Assembly: GCF_004684095.1 (NCBI RefSeq)
Contig: NZ_SRII01000008.1
Span: forward strand, 124,001-188,000
Direction: 5' to 3'
DNA length: 64,000 nt
Source: Hymenobacter sp. UV11
GTDB lineage: Bacteria > Bacteroidota > Bacteroidia > Cytophagales > Hymenobacteraceae
Below the pieces are notes generated by a model that saw only the letters and a program-made list of their open reading frames with translations, made no database searches and was not told the DNA's origin. The translations under genes were made by a program, and so were the position numbers. The number at the start of each line of letters is the position of its first letter. Position 1 is the stretch's first letter. This document shows, one piece after another, positions 47,479 through 56,206 of the stretch.

Positions 47479-47754
47479 CAGCGGGGAATAAGTCGGCACA
47501 AAAATCGGCCGCAAAAACTATAGACGAAGCCGGGCGGCCCGGTGTTGCGCAGCAGTGGGCTGCCCGGCGGCTCCTCCCAACTGCCGGGCTGCGCATTTTT
47601 GTTCAGGCTGCCGCCAATTTAGCGGGGGTTTCTACCTTAAAACCGGACCCTGCGCGAAAGAAAGGCGCGCCTAGTTGCCGCGCCAAACTCCCTGGCAAAC
47701 AAGCGCTCCCTACCCCCCCTCTGGAAGCTGTTTGGGCGGTACCACGCCAACGGG

Positions 47755-50700
47755 CTACAGCTCCACCACCTCGCCCGACCCAAAATAATAAATAAGGCCG
47801 CGCACGTCGGCGTAGCCCAGCTCGCGAAATAGGCGGGCGTAGTCGCGCAGCCTGATTTTGTGGATGTCCTGCGGGGGCGGCAGCTTAAAATCGAGCAGCG
47901 TCACGGTTTGCTCGGCACGTGTGGCGCCGGGGCCAAACACGATGCGGTCGGGCTTGTAGGCGCGTTGCGTGTGGCCACCAATCAGAATTTCGCGCTCCGT
48001 TTCCACCGCTAGGTCGTCGGCAAAGTAGGGCGCCAGGCGCGGGTCGGCCAGCAGCTGGGCCAGGCCGGCTTCCAGCGCAGGCCTTTCTTGCTGATTGATA
48101 ATGCCTTCGGCTACCAGCTGGCGCAGCGTGCGGCCCAGGTCCTTGGCCGACAGCAGGCGGCGCAAGGCGTAGTGCAGCTTGCGGTTCAGCTCGCCCAGCT
48201 TTTCCTGCTCATCAAAGTCAAACACCGTAGTAGCGTGGCGGCGCAGCTGCAAGCGCTCGGGCCAGGCCGTGGAGGTGAGGTTGGTAAGGGGAAAGTTGGT
48301 ATTTGATACCTGGGCTTTAGTAGTGAGCGCATTAGGCGCACCTTGGTTAAGCACGAAGCTCGTCGCCTCGGGCTGCCAGCGGCCGAGCTGGCGCAGGTAG
48401 CCGGCCAGTAGGTCGGCCACGTCGCGGGCCGGGCCCTGCTCGGCGGCCGGGGTGGGGGTAGGGCTGAGCGGCAGCTCGCCGGTGGTTTTCTTGGCCTCGG
48501 CGGGCGCTTTGCTCAGAATGTAGAGCCGGTGCCGCGGCCGCGTAAAGGCCACGTACAGCGTGTTGAGGCCGTCGAGTAGCGTCTTTTCACGTTCCTCCGC
48601 ATCCTGGTCGGCCAGCGGCGTGTAGGTCAGCGTTTTGTTGAGGCGCACCACGGCCACGTCGGGCAGCTCGGGTAGGGGTTTGTCGGCCGCGTCGAGGCGG
48701 CCCCAAAGCAGCTCGCCGGCGTGCGGCACCAGCGCCCAATCAGCAAACGGCACAATGACTACGCCATACGCCAGGCCCTTAGCCTTGTGCACGGTTGTGA
48801 TGGTAATGGCGTCGGCCCCGCCCGGCGCATTAATGCTGAGCACGCCCTTGCGCTCGTCCCAGTGCGTCAAAAAGTTGCCTAGGTTATTGCCGTGTTTCAG
48901 GCTGAATTCCAGCGTCAAATCCAGAAACCGAAATAGGTAGTCGCTCTCCGCATTGGCCCCCAGCAGCCCAAATGTCCCAATGAGCTTCTCGGTCAGCTCA
49001 TACAGCCCGAGGTTGCCGGTGCGCTGCTCTACCACGTCGAAGCCCAGGCCGCGCAGCTCGTCAAAAAACGGCTGGCTGCTTTCCGTGTCGTTGGCCACGT
49101 CGGCAATGTGGCGCGCGCGCGCCGGGGTGGGGGGTAGGCGGCGCACCACTTTGTCCACGAGCAGCAGCGCCTCGGCCCGCGCCAACGTATCGCTGCCCTG
49201 GTGCAGCACCCGCATAATGGCCACCAGCAAATTCACCACCTCCGCAAACTGCAAGGCCAGTGAGTCGGCCGAAATAATCGAAAAGCCGCGCTCTTTCAGG
49301 AACTTAGCCAGCAGCCGGCTCTGGCGGCGGGTGCGGCACAGCAGCGCCACATCGCGCAGGTGGTAGCCATCGGCCAGGGCCTGCTCCACGAGCTGCAAAG
49401 TCAGGTAGCAGGTGCTTTCCGGGTAGTCGAGCACCGCGTCGGGCAGGTAGCCGGGCAGCGGCTCATCGAGGTACTGGCCGGGGGTAGGGGCGTAACGCCG
49501 GGCTGGCGCATCGTCTTTGGTAAAGAGTAGCTCGACGTGCCCCGCGCCTTCGCCGCTCGGTAGGGGGGTAGGGCTGGCGCCCGGTACTTGCTGCCGAAAG
49601 CCCGGCTCAAAAATGCCCTGCACCACGTCGTGCTCGCCGCTGCGCTCCCGCACGTAGCTGAAAAACTCGTTGTTGAAGCCCACAATGGCCGGCTCGCTCC
49701 TATAATTAACGGCCAGCGCATGCGGCTCTAAATTTTGCTGCAACGTCTGGTAGCGCTCGTTTAGCAAGCGGCGCATGTTGGCGTCGCGGGCGCGGGCCGC
49801 CAGCGCATCCGTGTCGCCCTGGTAGAGGCGCAGAATCTGCTCCAGCTCGCCGCCGCGCCAGCGGTAGATGGCCTGCTTGGCGTCGCCCACGGCCAGCGAG
49901 AGGCCGCCATTGCCCACCGCGTTTTCCACGAGGGGTAGGAGGTTATTCCACTGCAACACCGACGTATCCTGAAACTCGTCAATCAGCAAGTGCCGGTATT
50001 TTTCGCCCATCCGCTCATAGATAAACGGCACCGGCTCGGTGAGCACAATGGCCGCGATGCGCCGGTTAAACTCCGAAATCAGCACCACGTTGCGCTCGCG
50101 GCTGATTTCCTCCACCAATTTATTTAATTCGCTCAGCAGCGAGGCGTGAAATAAAAACGGCTGCACCGCGCCCAGCAGCACGTAGCCCGGCAGGTGCTGC
50201 TCACGCAGCGCCAGCAGCTCGCCAAAGGCGTCTTCCAGTGCCGGTTGCGCCGCCTCGATGGCAGGCACCAAGCCGGCCTTTTTGCCCTTCTCGCTCCACC
50301 ATTTGCCGCTCTCGATGGTCTTGCGCGCCGTAGCCGTCGGAAACAGCGCCTCCTTGTCGGGCGGACTCAGCCAGCGCTCCCACTTCGTGAAGTGCCCGTA
50401 GATGCCGCCGCTGCCGCTGGCCAGGTGCTCGGCCTCAATGCCCGCTGCCGCCAGCACGGCCAGTGCCTGCTCAGTCTGGGCCTGCACGGCCGCCTCGGCC
50501 GCCCGCTGCCGGGTGCGGATTTCCTGGTCGAGCGCCCGAAAATCGGCCATCGTCTTCTGGCCCAGCTGCGCCACCGCCTCGTGCACGCTCTCGTTAAATA
50601 AGGCTCGGCCGAAGTCCAGCAACTCATCGGGCAGCTTGTTCCAGTTGCGGCCCTGCTCGGCCTGGCCCAGCGCGTAGTCGGCCAGCGTCTGGCTCAGCAG

Positions 50701-51258
50701 CTTGCTATCCACGTCGCGGTTCACCTTGTCAATCAGCGCCGCCACCGCCGAGCGCAGCACGCTGTCCGTATCCAGTTCCACTTCAAACGTGGCGGGTAGC
50801 CCCAGCTCCCGCGTAAAAGCCGTCACAATCCGCTGCACAAACGAGTCAATCGTGCTTACCCCAAAATCGGCGTAGTGGTACAGCACCAGCCGAAACGTGG
50901 CCGCCGCCCGCACTCGCACTTCCTGCTGCCACTCGGACGGCGCGCGCAGGCTCTTGGGCAATTGCCCTTCCTGCGCCAGCTCGGCCGCCACCTCTACTAA
51001 TAAGGCATCGGCCCTACCCCCCTTCTCCTGCGCAAAGCGCCGCAACGCGCCCACAATGCGCTCCTTCATCTCGCCCGCCGCGTCGTTGGTGAAGGTGATG
51101 GCCAGAATACTCTTAAAATAATCAGCCTTATACAGCCGCTCGCCCGTCGGGTCGGCCGGCTGCGGGTAGCCCAGCGCCAGCTTCAGGTATTCTTTCGTTA
51201 ATTGGTACGTCTTGCCGGAGCCGGCCGAGGCGGAATAAATGCGGAAGGGGGCTGGCAC
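47755..51258 (-). CDS. UvrD-type helicase with RecB-family nuclease domain (AddA/RecB-like)
   Basis: 1167 residues from a GTG. RIYSASAGSGKTYQLTKEYL is the SF1 Walker A; KYRHLLIDEFQDTSVLQWNNLLPLV holds the DEFQD motif II; SLAVGDAKQAIYRWRGGELEQIL is motif III; AITITTVHKAKGLAYGVVIVPF and LNTLYVAFTRPRHRLYI are motifs V and VI. The C-terminal RAYKPDRIVF plus VTLLDFKLPPPQDIHKIRLRDYARLF is the RecB-type nuclease with its D-x-K. It should process double-strand breaks. A partner AddB-like nuclease is expected but is not encoded in this window. It is preceded by a divergent AT-rich gene. Confidence 0.92.
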   Translation of the reverse strand: MPAPFRIYSASAGSGKTYQLTKEYLKLALGYPQPADPTGERLYKADYFKSILAITFTNDAAGEMKERIVGALRRFAQEKGGRADALLVEVAAELAQEGQLPKSLRAPSEWQQEVRVRAAATFRLVLYHYADFGVSTIDSFVQRIVTAFTRELGLPATFEVELDTDSVLRSAVAALIDKVNRDVDSKLLSQTLADYALGQAEQGRNWNKLPDELLDFGRALFNESVHEAVAQLGQKTMADFRALDQEIRTRQRAAEAAVQAQTEQALAVLAAAGIEAEHLASGSGGIYGHFTKWERWLSPPDKEALFPTATARKTIESGKWWSEKGKKAGLVPAIEAAQPALEDAFGELLALREQHLPGYVLLGAVQPFLFHASLLSELNKLVEEISRERNVVLISEFNRRIAAIVLTEPVPFIYERMGEKYRHLLIDEFQDTSVLQWNNLLPLVENAVGNGGLSLAVGDAKQAIYRWRGGELEQILRLYQGDTDALAARARDANMRRLLNERYQTLQQNLEPHALAVNYRSEPAIVGFNNEFFSYVRERSGEHDVVQGIFEPGFRQQVPGASPTPLPSGEGAGHVELLFTKDDAPARRYAPTPGQYLDEPLPGYLPDAVLDYPESTCYLTLQLVEQALADGYHLRDVALLCRTRRQSRLLAKFLKERGFSIISADSLALQFAEVVNLLVAIMRVLHQGSDTLARAEALLLVDKVVRRLPPTPARARHIADVANDTESSQPFFDELRGLGFDVVEQRTGNLGLYELTEKLIGTFGLLGANAESDYLFRFLDLTLEFSLKHGNNLGNFLTHWDERKGVLSINAPGGADAITITTVHKAKGLAYGVVIVPFADWALVPHAGELLWGRLDAADKPLPELPDVAVVRLNKTLTYTPLADQDAEEREKTLLDGLNTLYVAFTRPRHRLYILSKAPAEAKKTTGELPLSPTPTPAAEQGPARDVADLLAGYLRQLGRWQPEATSFVLNQGAPNALTTKAQVSNTNFPLTNLTSTAWPERLQLRRHATTVFDFDEQEKLGELNRKLHYALRRLLSAKDLGRTLRQLVAEGIINQQERPALEAGLAQLLADPRLAPYFADDLAVETEREILIGGHTQRAYKPDRIVFGPGATRAEQTVTLLDFKLPPPQDIHKIRLRDYARLFRELGYADVRGLIYYFGSGEVVEL

Positions 51259-51288
51259 TGAATTACGTTAAAGAAACGATTTAAAAGA

Positions 51289-51936
51289 ATGGAGATTTCT
51301 AGTCAGATTTTACCGCCAGAAATGCTGGAGATATTTCAAGATGCGGATTTTGAAAGTATGGGTGGGGTTTTTATTGAACGCTTAGATTACCTAGAAAACG
51401 ATGCCTTGCTAAAGCTGCGGATAAAAACTGGCTCTGAACTACCTAATCAGGTCTGGCAAGCAACAGTAAAAGATATTATTTCCGAAAAGATTTCGAGGTC
51501 TTGGGTATATGACAATGGAGCCAATAATATTGAAATCTATAATGACCATTATTTGCTTTGGGAATTTACTGACCAGCATACCGAACTTTACGTGAACGGT
51601 GCCGCTGAAAATATTTCCGAATACATTGGCGCAAGATTCTATGAAATGCATATAGCAAATTTTGGGGATTGGTTGCCACTCGAAACGTATGTGAACGGTG
51701 GAGGGCTTTTCGCAGCAGTACAAATGCTGCAAGGTTTATTTGCTAGAGGCCCGAAAAAGGTATTAAGTCAGTATGAGAAGTGGTTGAATCAACTTGGTAA
51801 ACTAGCTTACACATTTGAATCAGATGGTTTGGCGGCTCACAACACTAGGAAAGACAGCTCAGACTTGCAGTTAATGATTCTAGATGATTCCTTCTTTATA
51901 GGAAAACGCTTGATATTCACAAGAATTGATGATTAA
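51289..51936 (+). CDS. AT-rich hypothetical protein, probable acquisition
   Basis: 215 residues. The codon usage and base composition are clearly more AT-rich than the neighbouring genes. It is an acidic soluble protein (EISSQILPPEMLEIFQDADFESMGGV, ISRSWVYDNGANNIEIYNDHYLLWEF, FLPLETYVNGGGLF-like loop, LMILDDSFFIGKRLIFTR) without known motifs. It lies between the divergent AddA-like gene and the convergent thioesterase, whose stop codon it overlaps by 4 bases. The general look is that of immunity or host-interaction orphans, but I cannot name it. Confidence 0.65.
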   Translation: MEISSQILPPEMLEIFQDADFESMGGVFIERLDYLENDALLKLRIKTGSELPNQVWQATVKDIISEKISRSWVYDNGANNIEIYNDHYLLWEFTDQHTELYVNGAAENISEYIGARFYEMHIANFGDWLPLETYVNGGGLFAAVQMLQGLFARGPKKVLSQYEKWLNQLGKLAYTFESDGLAAHNTRKDSSDLQLMILDDSFFIGKRLIFTRIDD

Positions 51937-52352
51937 CTAGGCATCAGCATCTCCGCCCATTCTCCTGGCACCCTTACCGGCCGGCCACTGCCCGCATCCA
52001 GCAGCACCCACTGCGTTTCGGCGGCGCACAGCAGCTGGCCATCGGCCACGCGCTCGATGCGGGTGAGGCGCTTGGAGCTAGCGCCCTTTACGTCGGCCAC
52101 CCAGGTGCTGGCGCGCAGTTCGTCGCCGGCATAGGCCGAGCGTAGGTAGCGCACGCGGTGCTCCTGCACCACCCACACCTGGGGGGGTAGGGCCTCGGTG
52201 GGCGGAAAAAAGTGGTGCCAGTGGGCCGCCGCTACGTCTTGTACCCAGCGCACGTAGGCCACATTGTTGGCGTGGCCGAGCTGGTCAATGTCGCTGGCCT
52301 CAACGGTAAAGACGTGAGAATAAGCGTGGGTAGGGGCGGCGGGCGTGTCCAT
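51933..52352 (-). CDS. Acyl-CoA thioesterase, 4HBT family
   Basis: 139 residues. The hotdog fold start HVFTVEASDIDQLGHANNVAYVRWVQDVAAAHW contains the 4HBT/YbgC catalytic Asp motif (D-x-x-x-H-x-N-x-x-Y); VVQEHRVRYLRSAYAGDELRASTWV is the following sheet. It should hydrolyse acyl-CoA or a related thioester in the cytosol. The start region is immediately next to the cspA promoter in divergent orientation. Confidence 0.92.
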   Translation of the reverse strand: MDTPAAPTHAYSHVFTVEASDIDQLGHANNVAYVRWVQDVAAAHWHHFFPPTEALPPQVWVVQEHRVRYLRSAYAGDELRASTWVADVKGASSKRLTRIERVADGQLLCAAETQWVLLDAGSGRPVRVPGEWAEMLMPS

Positions 52353-52391
52353 AACTTTTTTTTGAGCGTGGCGAAGTTCGGGAATTTTGTC

Positions 52392-52399
52392 TATCTTTG
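52392..52399 (+). promoter_or_regulatory. cspA promoter -7 element
   Basis: TATCTTTG is an exact TAnnTTTG match; transcription would start near 52405, leaving a leader of about 103 bases, long as is typical of cold-shock mRNAs. The -33 element is not clear. Confidence 0.55.
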
Positions 52400-52507
52400 G
52401 CGCAACTCAAGGCTCTGTGGTGCTGTTCCGGTCCGCTCCGGTGTATTTGCATCTTAGGTCCCCAGCTTGCCGCCGGGCTTTGACGACACCCCATATATTT
52501 TTTTATT

Positions 52508-52705
52508 ATGCCGACCGGAACGGTAAAATTCTTCAATGAGACCAAAGGCTTTGGTTTCATCAAAAACGACGAGACTGGCCAAGACATCTTTGTGCACGTC
52601 ACCGACCTCGTAGACGCTAAGGCTCTACAAGAGAAAGACAAGGTTCAGTACGAAGAAGCCCAAGGCCGTAAAGGCCCGAACGCTGTAAAAGTGTCGTTGC
52701 TCTAA
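52508..52705 (+). CDS. cspA: Cold-shock protein, CspA family
   Basis: 65 residues. TGTVKFFNETKGFGFIKND contains RNP1 (KGFGFI), DIFVHVTDL contains RNP2 (VFVH-like, here IFVH), the two nucleic-acid-binding motifs of the five-stranded cold-shock domain. It should bind single-stranded RNA and melt structure. It has a terminator directly after the stop, and the DEAD-box helicase gene lies 520 bases downstream with its own promoter, together forming a cold-response locus. Confidence 0.97.
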   Translation: MPTGTVKFFNETKGFGFIKNDETGQDIFVHVTDLVDAKALQEKDKVQYEEAQGRKGPNAVKVSLL

Positions 52706-52730
52706 GCAATAGCCACTTTTCGTGCTACCC

Positions 52731-52765
52731 AAAGAGCGCCTTCCCCCGCGGGAAGGCGCTCTTTT
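52731..52765 (+). terminator. cspA terminator
   Basis: AAAGAGCGCCTTCCC/GGGAAGGCGCTCTTT with a short CCGC loop and TTTT tail, 25 bases after the stop codon. Confidence 0.88.
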
Positions 52766-52976
52766 CATTTCTCATCGAGTTCGGGCGCCGCTCCTTCATT
52801 ACGCTAACGAATCGTTGTTATACTGAGTTATACTGACGAAAGAAGCATCTTGTCAGGTATGCAACTGGTTTCTATGCTACCCTCCTGCGCTGCTGTTTTG
52901 ACCTGATGAGAAGTTTTTTTCGGCAGCATGCCAACTATTATGAGTTGATGCATTAGCTTTTTCAATAAAAAATCCG
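52766..52976. other. Gene-free interval between cspA and the DEAD-box gene
   Basis: No coding potential. It has AT-rich DNA and a half-repeat-like stretch near 52820-52850 (ACTGACGAAAGAAGCATCTTG), which resembles an arm of the intergenic repeats. The end of the interval provides the promoter region of the helicase gene. Confidence 0.55.
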
Positions 52977-52984
52977 TACCTTTG
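52977..52984 (+). promoter_or_regulatory. Promoter -7 element of the DEAD-box helicase gene
   Basis: TACCTTTG matches TAnnTTTG exactly and is followed by GCACCC, giving a transcription start near 52990. No -33 TTG at the right distance is obvious. Confidence 0.6.
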
Positions 52985-52989
52985 CACCC

Positions 52990-53227
52990 GCATTTGAGAA
53001 CGGTCCCATTGAGTGGCCGGGGTGGCCCAGGTTAAGTAAGTGGCTGCCGAGTAGTTTCCCGTTTTATCGGTCGTATTTTTTCCGCCTTGTCGTTAGTAGG
53101 AAGGTTGAGGGGGAAGAAGCGCCGCCGCTGTTGAGCCGGCTGTTTTCAGAGCGTAGTCTCTTTTCCCCCATTAGACCACCCCGGTTTTGGAAAACCAGGT
53201 GGTCTTACAACCCTATTCCGTTCCATC
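52990..53227 (+). promoter_or_regulatory. Long structured 5' leader of the DEAD-box helicase mRNA
   Basis: About 235 noncoding bases between the predicted start and the ATG. It includes a stable hairpin at 53173-53205 (AGACCACC, GGTTTT, AAAACC, GGTGGTCT) 22 bases ahead of the ATG, plus GC- and T-rich segments. Such leaders are known from cold-shock helicases and cspA, where structure changes with temperature; here this is inferred. Confidence 0.5.
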
Positions 53228-55216
53228 ATGGATACCGAACAAGTAGAAAATACCCCCGCCAAAAACACCGAGAAGCCTAAAGTTCGCTTTGACGAACTGA
53301 ACCTCTCCGAAGAAGTGCAGCGCGCCATCACCGAGATGGGCTATGAGGAAGCCTCGCCTATTCAGTCGGCCGCCATCCCCGTGCTGCTCGCTGGCAAAGA
53401 CGTTATCGGCCAGGCCCAGACGGGTACCGGTAAGACGGCTGCCTTTGCTATTCCCGCCATCGAAGGTGTGGACGGTGAAAGCCGTGACGTACAAGTAATT
53501 GTGCTTTGCCCCACCCGCGAACTTGCCGTGCAGGTTTCGGGCGAAATCCAGAAGCTGGGCAAGTATAAGAAAGGCCTGGCTGTAGTGCCCATTTACGGCG
53601 GCTCGTCCTACGACCGGCAATTCCGCGCCCTGGAGCGCGGCGTACAAATCGTAATCGGCACCCCCGGCCGCGTAATGGACCACATCGAGCGCGGCACGCT
53701 GAAGCTCGACAAGGCCACTAAAATCATCCTCGACGAAGCCGACGAAATGCTCGATATGGGCTTCCGCGAGGATATCGAGTTTGTACTCAGTAAGATGCCC
53801 GAGAATCGCCAGACGGTGTTCTTCTCGGCCACGATGAGCAAGCCGATTATGGACATGACCAAGAAGTACCAGCGCGACCCGCAGGTAGTGAAGGTCAACC
53901 ATCAGCAAATGACGGTATCCAACATCGAGCAGAGCTACTTCGAAGTGCGCGGCCCGCAGAAGAAGGATGTCCTGACCCGCGTGATGGACATGTATAACCT
54001 GAAATCGACCATCATCTTCGCTAACACGAAGCGCATGGTAGACGATATTGTGGCCGACCTGCAAGCTAAAGGCTACTTCGCCGATGGCCTGCACGGCGAC
54101 ATGAGCCAGGCCCAGCGCCAGAACACGCTCGATAAATTTCGTAAGAACACGCTCGAAATCCTGGTAGCTACCGACGTAGCCGCCCGTGGTATCGACGTAG
54201 ACAACGTGGAGGCCGTATTCAACTACGACCTGCCCGCCGACGAGGAATACTACGTGCACCGTATCGGCCGCACTGGCCGCGCCGGCAAGAATGGCCGCGC
54301 CTTCACCTTCGTGAGTGGCCGTGACATCTACAAGCTGCGCGACATTATGCGCTTCACCAAAGCCGACATCAAACTGGCGCAAGTGCCGTCGTTTGCTGAC
54401 GTATCGGAGGTGAAGACCACCCTGTTTCTCAACCAAATCAAAGAAGTGGTAGAGAAAGGCGGCCTTGATAAGTACATCGGCCGCGTGCAGCGCCTGCTCG
54501 ACCAAAGCGAGGAAATTACTTCGCTTGACATCGCCGCCGCGCTGCTCAAGATGAACATGAAAGAGGATAAGCGTAACGAGCAAAGCCTCGACGCCAGCCG
54601 TGAAAAAGGGGCCACCCGTCCTGGCTACACGCGCCTGTTCATCAGCATGGGCAAGAAAGACCGCCTGCACCCCCGCGATGTAGTTGACTTGATTGGTGAG
54701 AGCACCAACCTGCCCGGCAACAAAGTGGGTGACATCGCCCTCTACGACAAGTTCAGCTTCGTGGAAGTACCGAATGAGTTTGCCGAGGAGATTGTAGGCC
54801 AGCTCGGCCGCACCAGCATCCAGGGTCAGCCGGTTACGTTCAGCATCGCTACCCCGGTGCAGGACGCAGCCGCGAAAGAAGAAGGCACCAACCGCCCCGA
54901 GCGCCGCGAAGGTGGCTTCGGCGGTGAGCGTCGCGGCGGCTTTGGCGGCGGCGACCGCCGCGAAGGTGGCCGCCCGCCCTACGGCGGTGGTAACCGCGAA
55001 GGCGGCAGCAGCTACGGCAACCGTCGTGAAGGTGGTAGCTCTTACGGTGGTGGCTACAAAGGCGGCGACCGCCGCGAAGGTGGTAGCAGCTTCGGCGGCG
55101 ACCGCGGCGGTAGCAGCCAGGGTGGTGGTTACCAGCGCGGTGGCTACAAAGGTGGCCAAGGCGGTGGCAGCAGCTACGGCGGCGGCTACAAAGGCAAGCG
55201 CGACTCGGGCGAGTAG
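53228..55216 (+). CDS. Cold-shock-type DEAD-box RNA helicase with Gly/Arg-rich tail
   Basis: 662 residues. The helicase core has the Q-motif region (FDELNLSEEVQRAITEMG...SPIQ), AQTGTGKTAAFAIP (motif I), PTRELA (Ia), IILDEADEMLDMGF (DEAD), FFSATMS (SAT), ATDVAARGIDVDNV (V) and HRIGRTGRAG (VI). Then comes a DbpA/CsdA-like RNA-binding domain (RLFISMGKKDRLHPRDVVDLIG...FSFVEVP) and an about 100-residue Gly/Arg/Tyr tail made of RREGGSSYGG-like repeats. It unwinds RNA, probably for ribosome assembly or mRNA decay in the cold. It follows cspA and has its own promoter and long leader. Confidence 0.96.
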   Translation: MDTEQVENTPAKNTEKPKVRFDELNLSEEVQRAITEMGYEEASPIQSAAIPVLLAGKDVIGQAQTGTGKTAAFAIPAIEGVDGESRDVQVIVLCPTRELAVQVSGEIQKLGKYKKGLAVVPIYGGSSYDRQFRALERGVQIVIGTPGRVMDHIERGTLKLDKATKIILDEADEMLDMGFREDIEFVLSKMPENRQTVFFSATMSKPIMDMTKKYQRDPQVVKVNHQQMTVSNIEQSYFEVRGPQKKDVLTRVMDMYNLKSTIIFANTKRMVDDIVADLQAKGYFADGLHGDMSQAQRQNTLDKFRKNTLEILVATDVAARGIDVDNVEAVFNYDLPADEEYYVHRIGRTGRAGKNGRAFTFVSGRDIYKLRDIMRFTKADIKLAQVPSFADVSEVKTTLFLNQIKEVVEKGGLDKYIGRVQRLLDQSEEITSLDIAAALLKMNMKEDKRNEQSLDASREKGATRPGYTRLFISMGKKDRLHPRDVVDLIGESTNLPGNKVGDIALYDKFSFVEVPNEFAEEIVGQLGRTSIQGQPVTFSIATPVQDAAAKEEGTNRPERREGGFGGERRGGFGGGDRREGGRPPYGGGNREGGSSYGNRREGGSSYGGGYKGGDRREGGSSFGGDRGGSSQGGGYQRGGYKGGQGGGSSYGGGYKGKRDSGE

Positions 55217-55270
55217 ACTGCGGATTAAACAAAGTTCGCAGATACGCCCGCAAGCAGGCTGACTAAGCGG

Positions 55271-55316
55271 ATGACATTAGAAAGGCTGCTCGTGAGGGCA
55301 GCCTTTCTAATGTCAT
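55271..55316. terminator. Terminator after the helicase gene
   Basis: ATGACATTAGAAAGGCTGC (55271-55289) and GCAGCCTTTCTAATGTCAT (55298-55316) form a perfect 19-bp stem, 55 bases after the stop. Confidence 0.85.
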
Positions 55317-55350
55317 TTATAGGAGGCGTTGAACACCAGTAAAAAACCGG

Positions 55351-55403
55351 AAACCTGCAACAGAAAAGGCTGCTCCTATGAGCAGCCTTTTCTGTTGCAG
55401 GTT
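55351..55403. terminator. Second hairpin, terminator for the convergent DUF2383 gene
   Basis: AAACCTGCAACAGAAAAGGC...GCCTTTTCTGTTGCAGGTTT gives a perfect stem of about 24 bp with CCTATG loop and T/A-runs on both sides. It shares AAAGGCTGCT with the preceding hairpin. Confidence 0.85.
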
Positions 55404-55447
55404 TTTCTGACCTATCATAGTCAGCCCCGTAGGAGCTTATCTACGGT

Positions 55448-55900
55448 CTATTTAGCCGAGTCGCGTAGGCCGCGGATTTCGTTGTGAGCCGCCAGTACAC
55501 CTTGCGACTGCTTCTCGATAATTGACTTCAAGTCGCTGGGCAGGTCCTGAATTTTGGAGGCTTCTTCATAGGCCTTCTTGGCCACATCCTCACCGCGCTC
55601 GCACTCAGCGAGAATGGCATGGCTGTCGTGGCCGGTTACGGCAGCTTTCAAGTCAATCCAAACGTGGTGAATGGTGCCGATTACCGACGAGCCTTCGTTG
55701 GTGTCGGGATGCAGGTCAAGCTTGAACATCTGGTCCTCAATTTCCGTCACGTAGCTGGCACGCTGGGCTGAGTATTTCTTGAACAGGTCTTTCAGGTGCT
55801 GGTCCTTTACGTCGGTCATCGCATCAGCGTAGCCTTTCTGGCCATCTTTGAGAACGGTGATGAGGGAGTTAAGGGCGGTTTGGGTTGCTTTGGCTTCCAT
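55448..55900 (-). CDS. PA2169-type four-helix bundle protein (DUF2383)
   Basis: 150 residues. QTALNSLITVLKDGQKGYADAMTDVKDQHLKDLFKKYSAQRASYVTEIEDQMFKL is the ferritin-like DUF2383 bundle start; HPDTNEGSSVIGTIHHVWIDLKAAVTGHDSHAILAECERGEDVAKKAYEEA completes it. Proteins of this family are abundant in stress conditions and structurally resemble ferritins but have no confirmed catalytic role. No signal peptide is seen. Confidence 0.9.
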   Translation of the reverse strand: MEAKATQTALNSLITVLKDGQKGYADAMTDVKDQHLKDLFKKYSAQRASYVTEIEDQMFKLDLHPDTNEGSSVIGTIHHVWIDLKAAVTGHDSHAILAECERGEDVAKKAYEEASKIQDLPSDLKSIIEKQSQGVLAAHNEIRGLRDSAK

Positions 55901-56054
55901 GATTGGAAAAGGAAATGTAAGTTGGAAAGGTGAGGCAGTTTACTAGTCAACTGCCCGCAGGGTTACAATACAGCCTCAGAAGCCCCAATTTTGTTGCCAC
56001 GCACTGCCAGGTAGCTAATCTCCCTACCCCGCTTGCATGCCTCCTGCGGTTCCC

Positions 56055-56196
56055 AAGTCCAGGTACGTGCTACGGTCCGACGGCGGAGCCGTCCGACCGG
56101 TTGACGGGTGCGCAGCTTGGTCAGTCGTGCAGCCCTCATTCCCGCGTCAACCGGTCAAATGGCTCCGCCATCGGACCGGAACAGGTACCCAGACTT
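56055..56196. repeat. Inverted repeat, singleton family
   Basis: The left arm AAGTCCAGGTACGTGCTACG and on to CCGACCGGTTGACG, the right arm CGTCAACCGGTCAAATGGCT and on to GTACCCAGACTT. The arms are about 50 bases with perhaps 80 percent pairing. It occupies the gap between DUF2383 and the HI0933-type gene, which are both minus strand. Confidence 0.7.
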
Positions 56197-56206
56197 AGCA
56201 ACTGCG

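Noticed and set aside
53213..55159. A 648-codon open frame antisense to the DEAD-box helicase gene
   Set aside because: It mirrors a gene with regular GC-rich codons; the translation is low-complexity Ala/Val/Thr with no family motifs, and the sense strand encodes a complete helicase.
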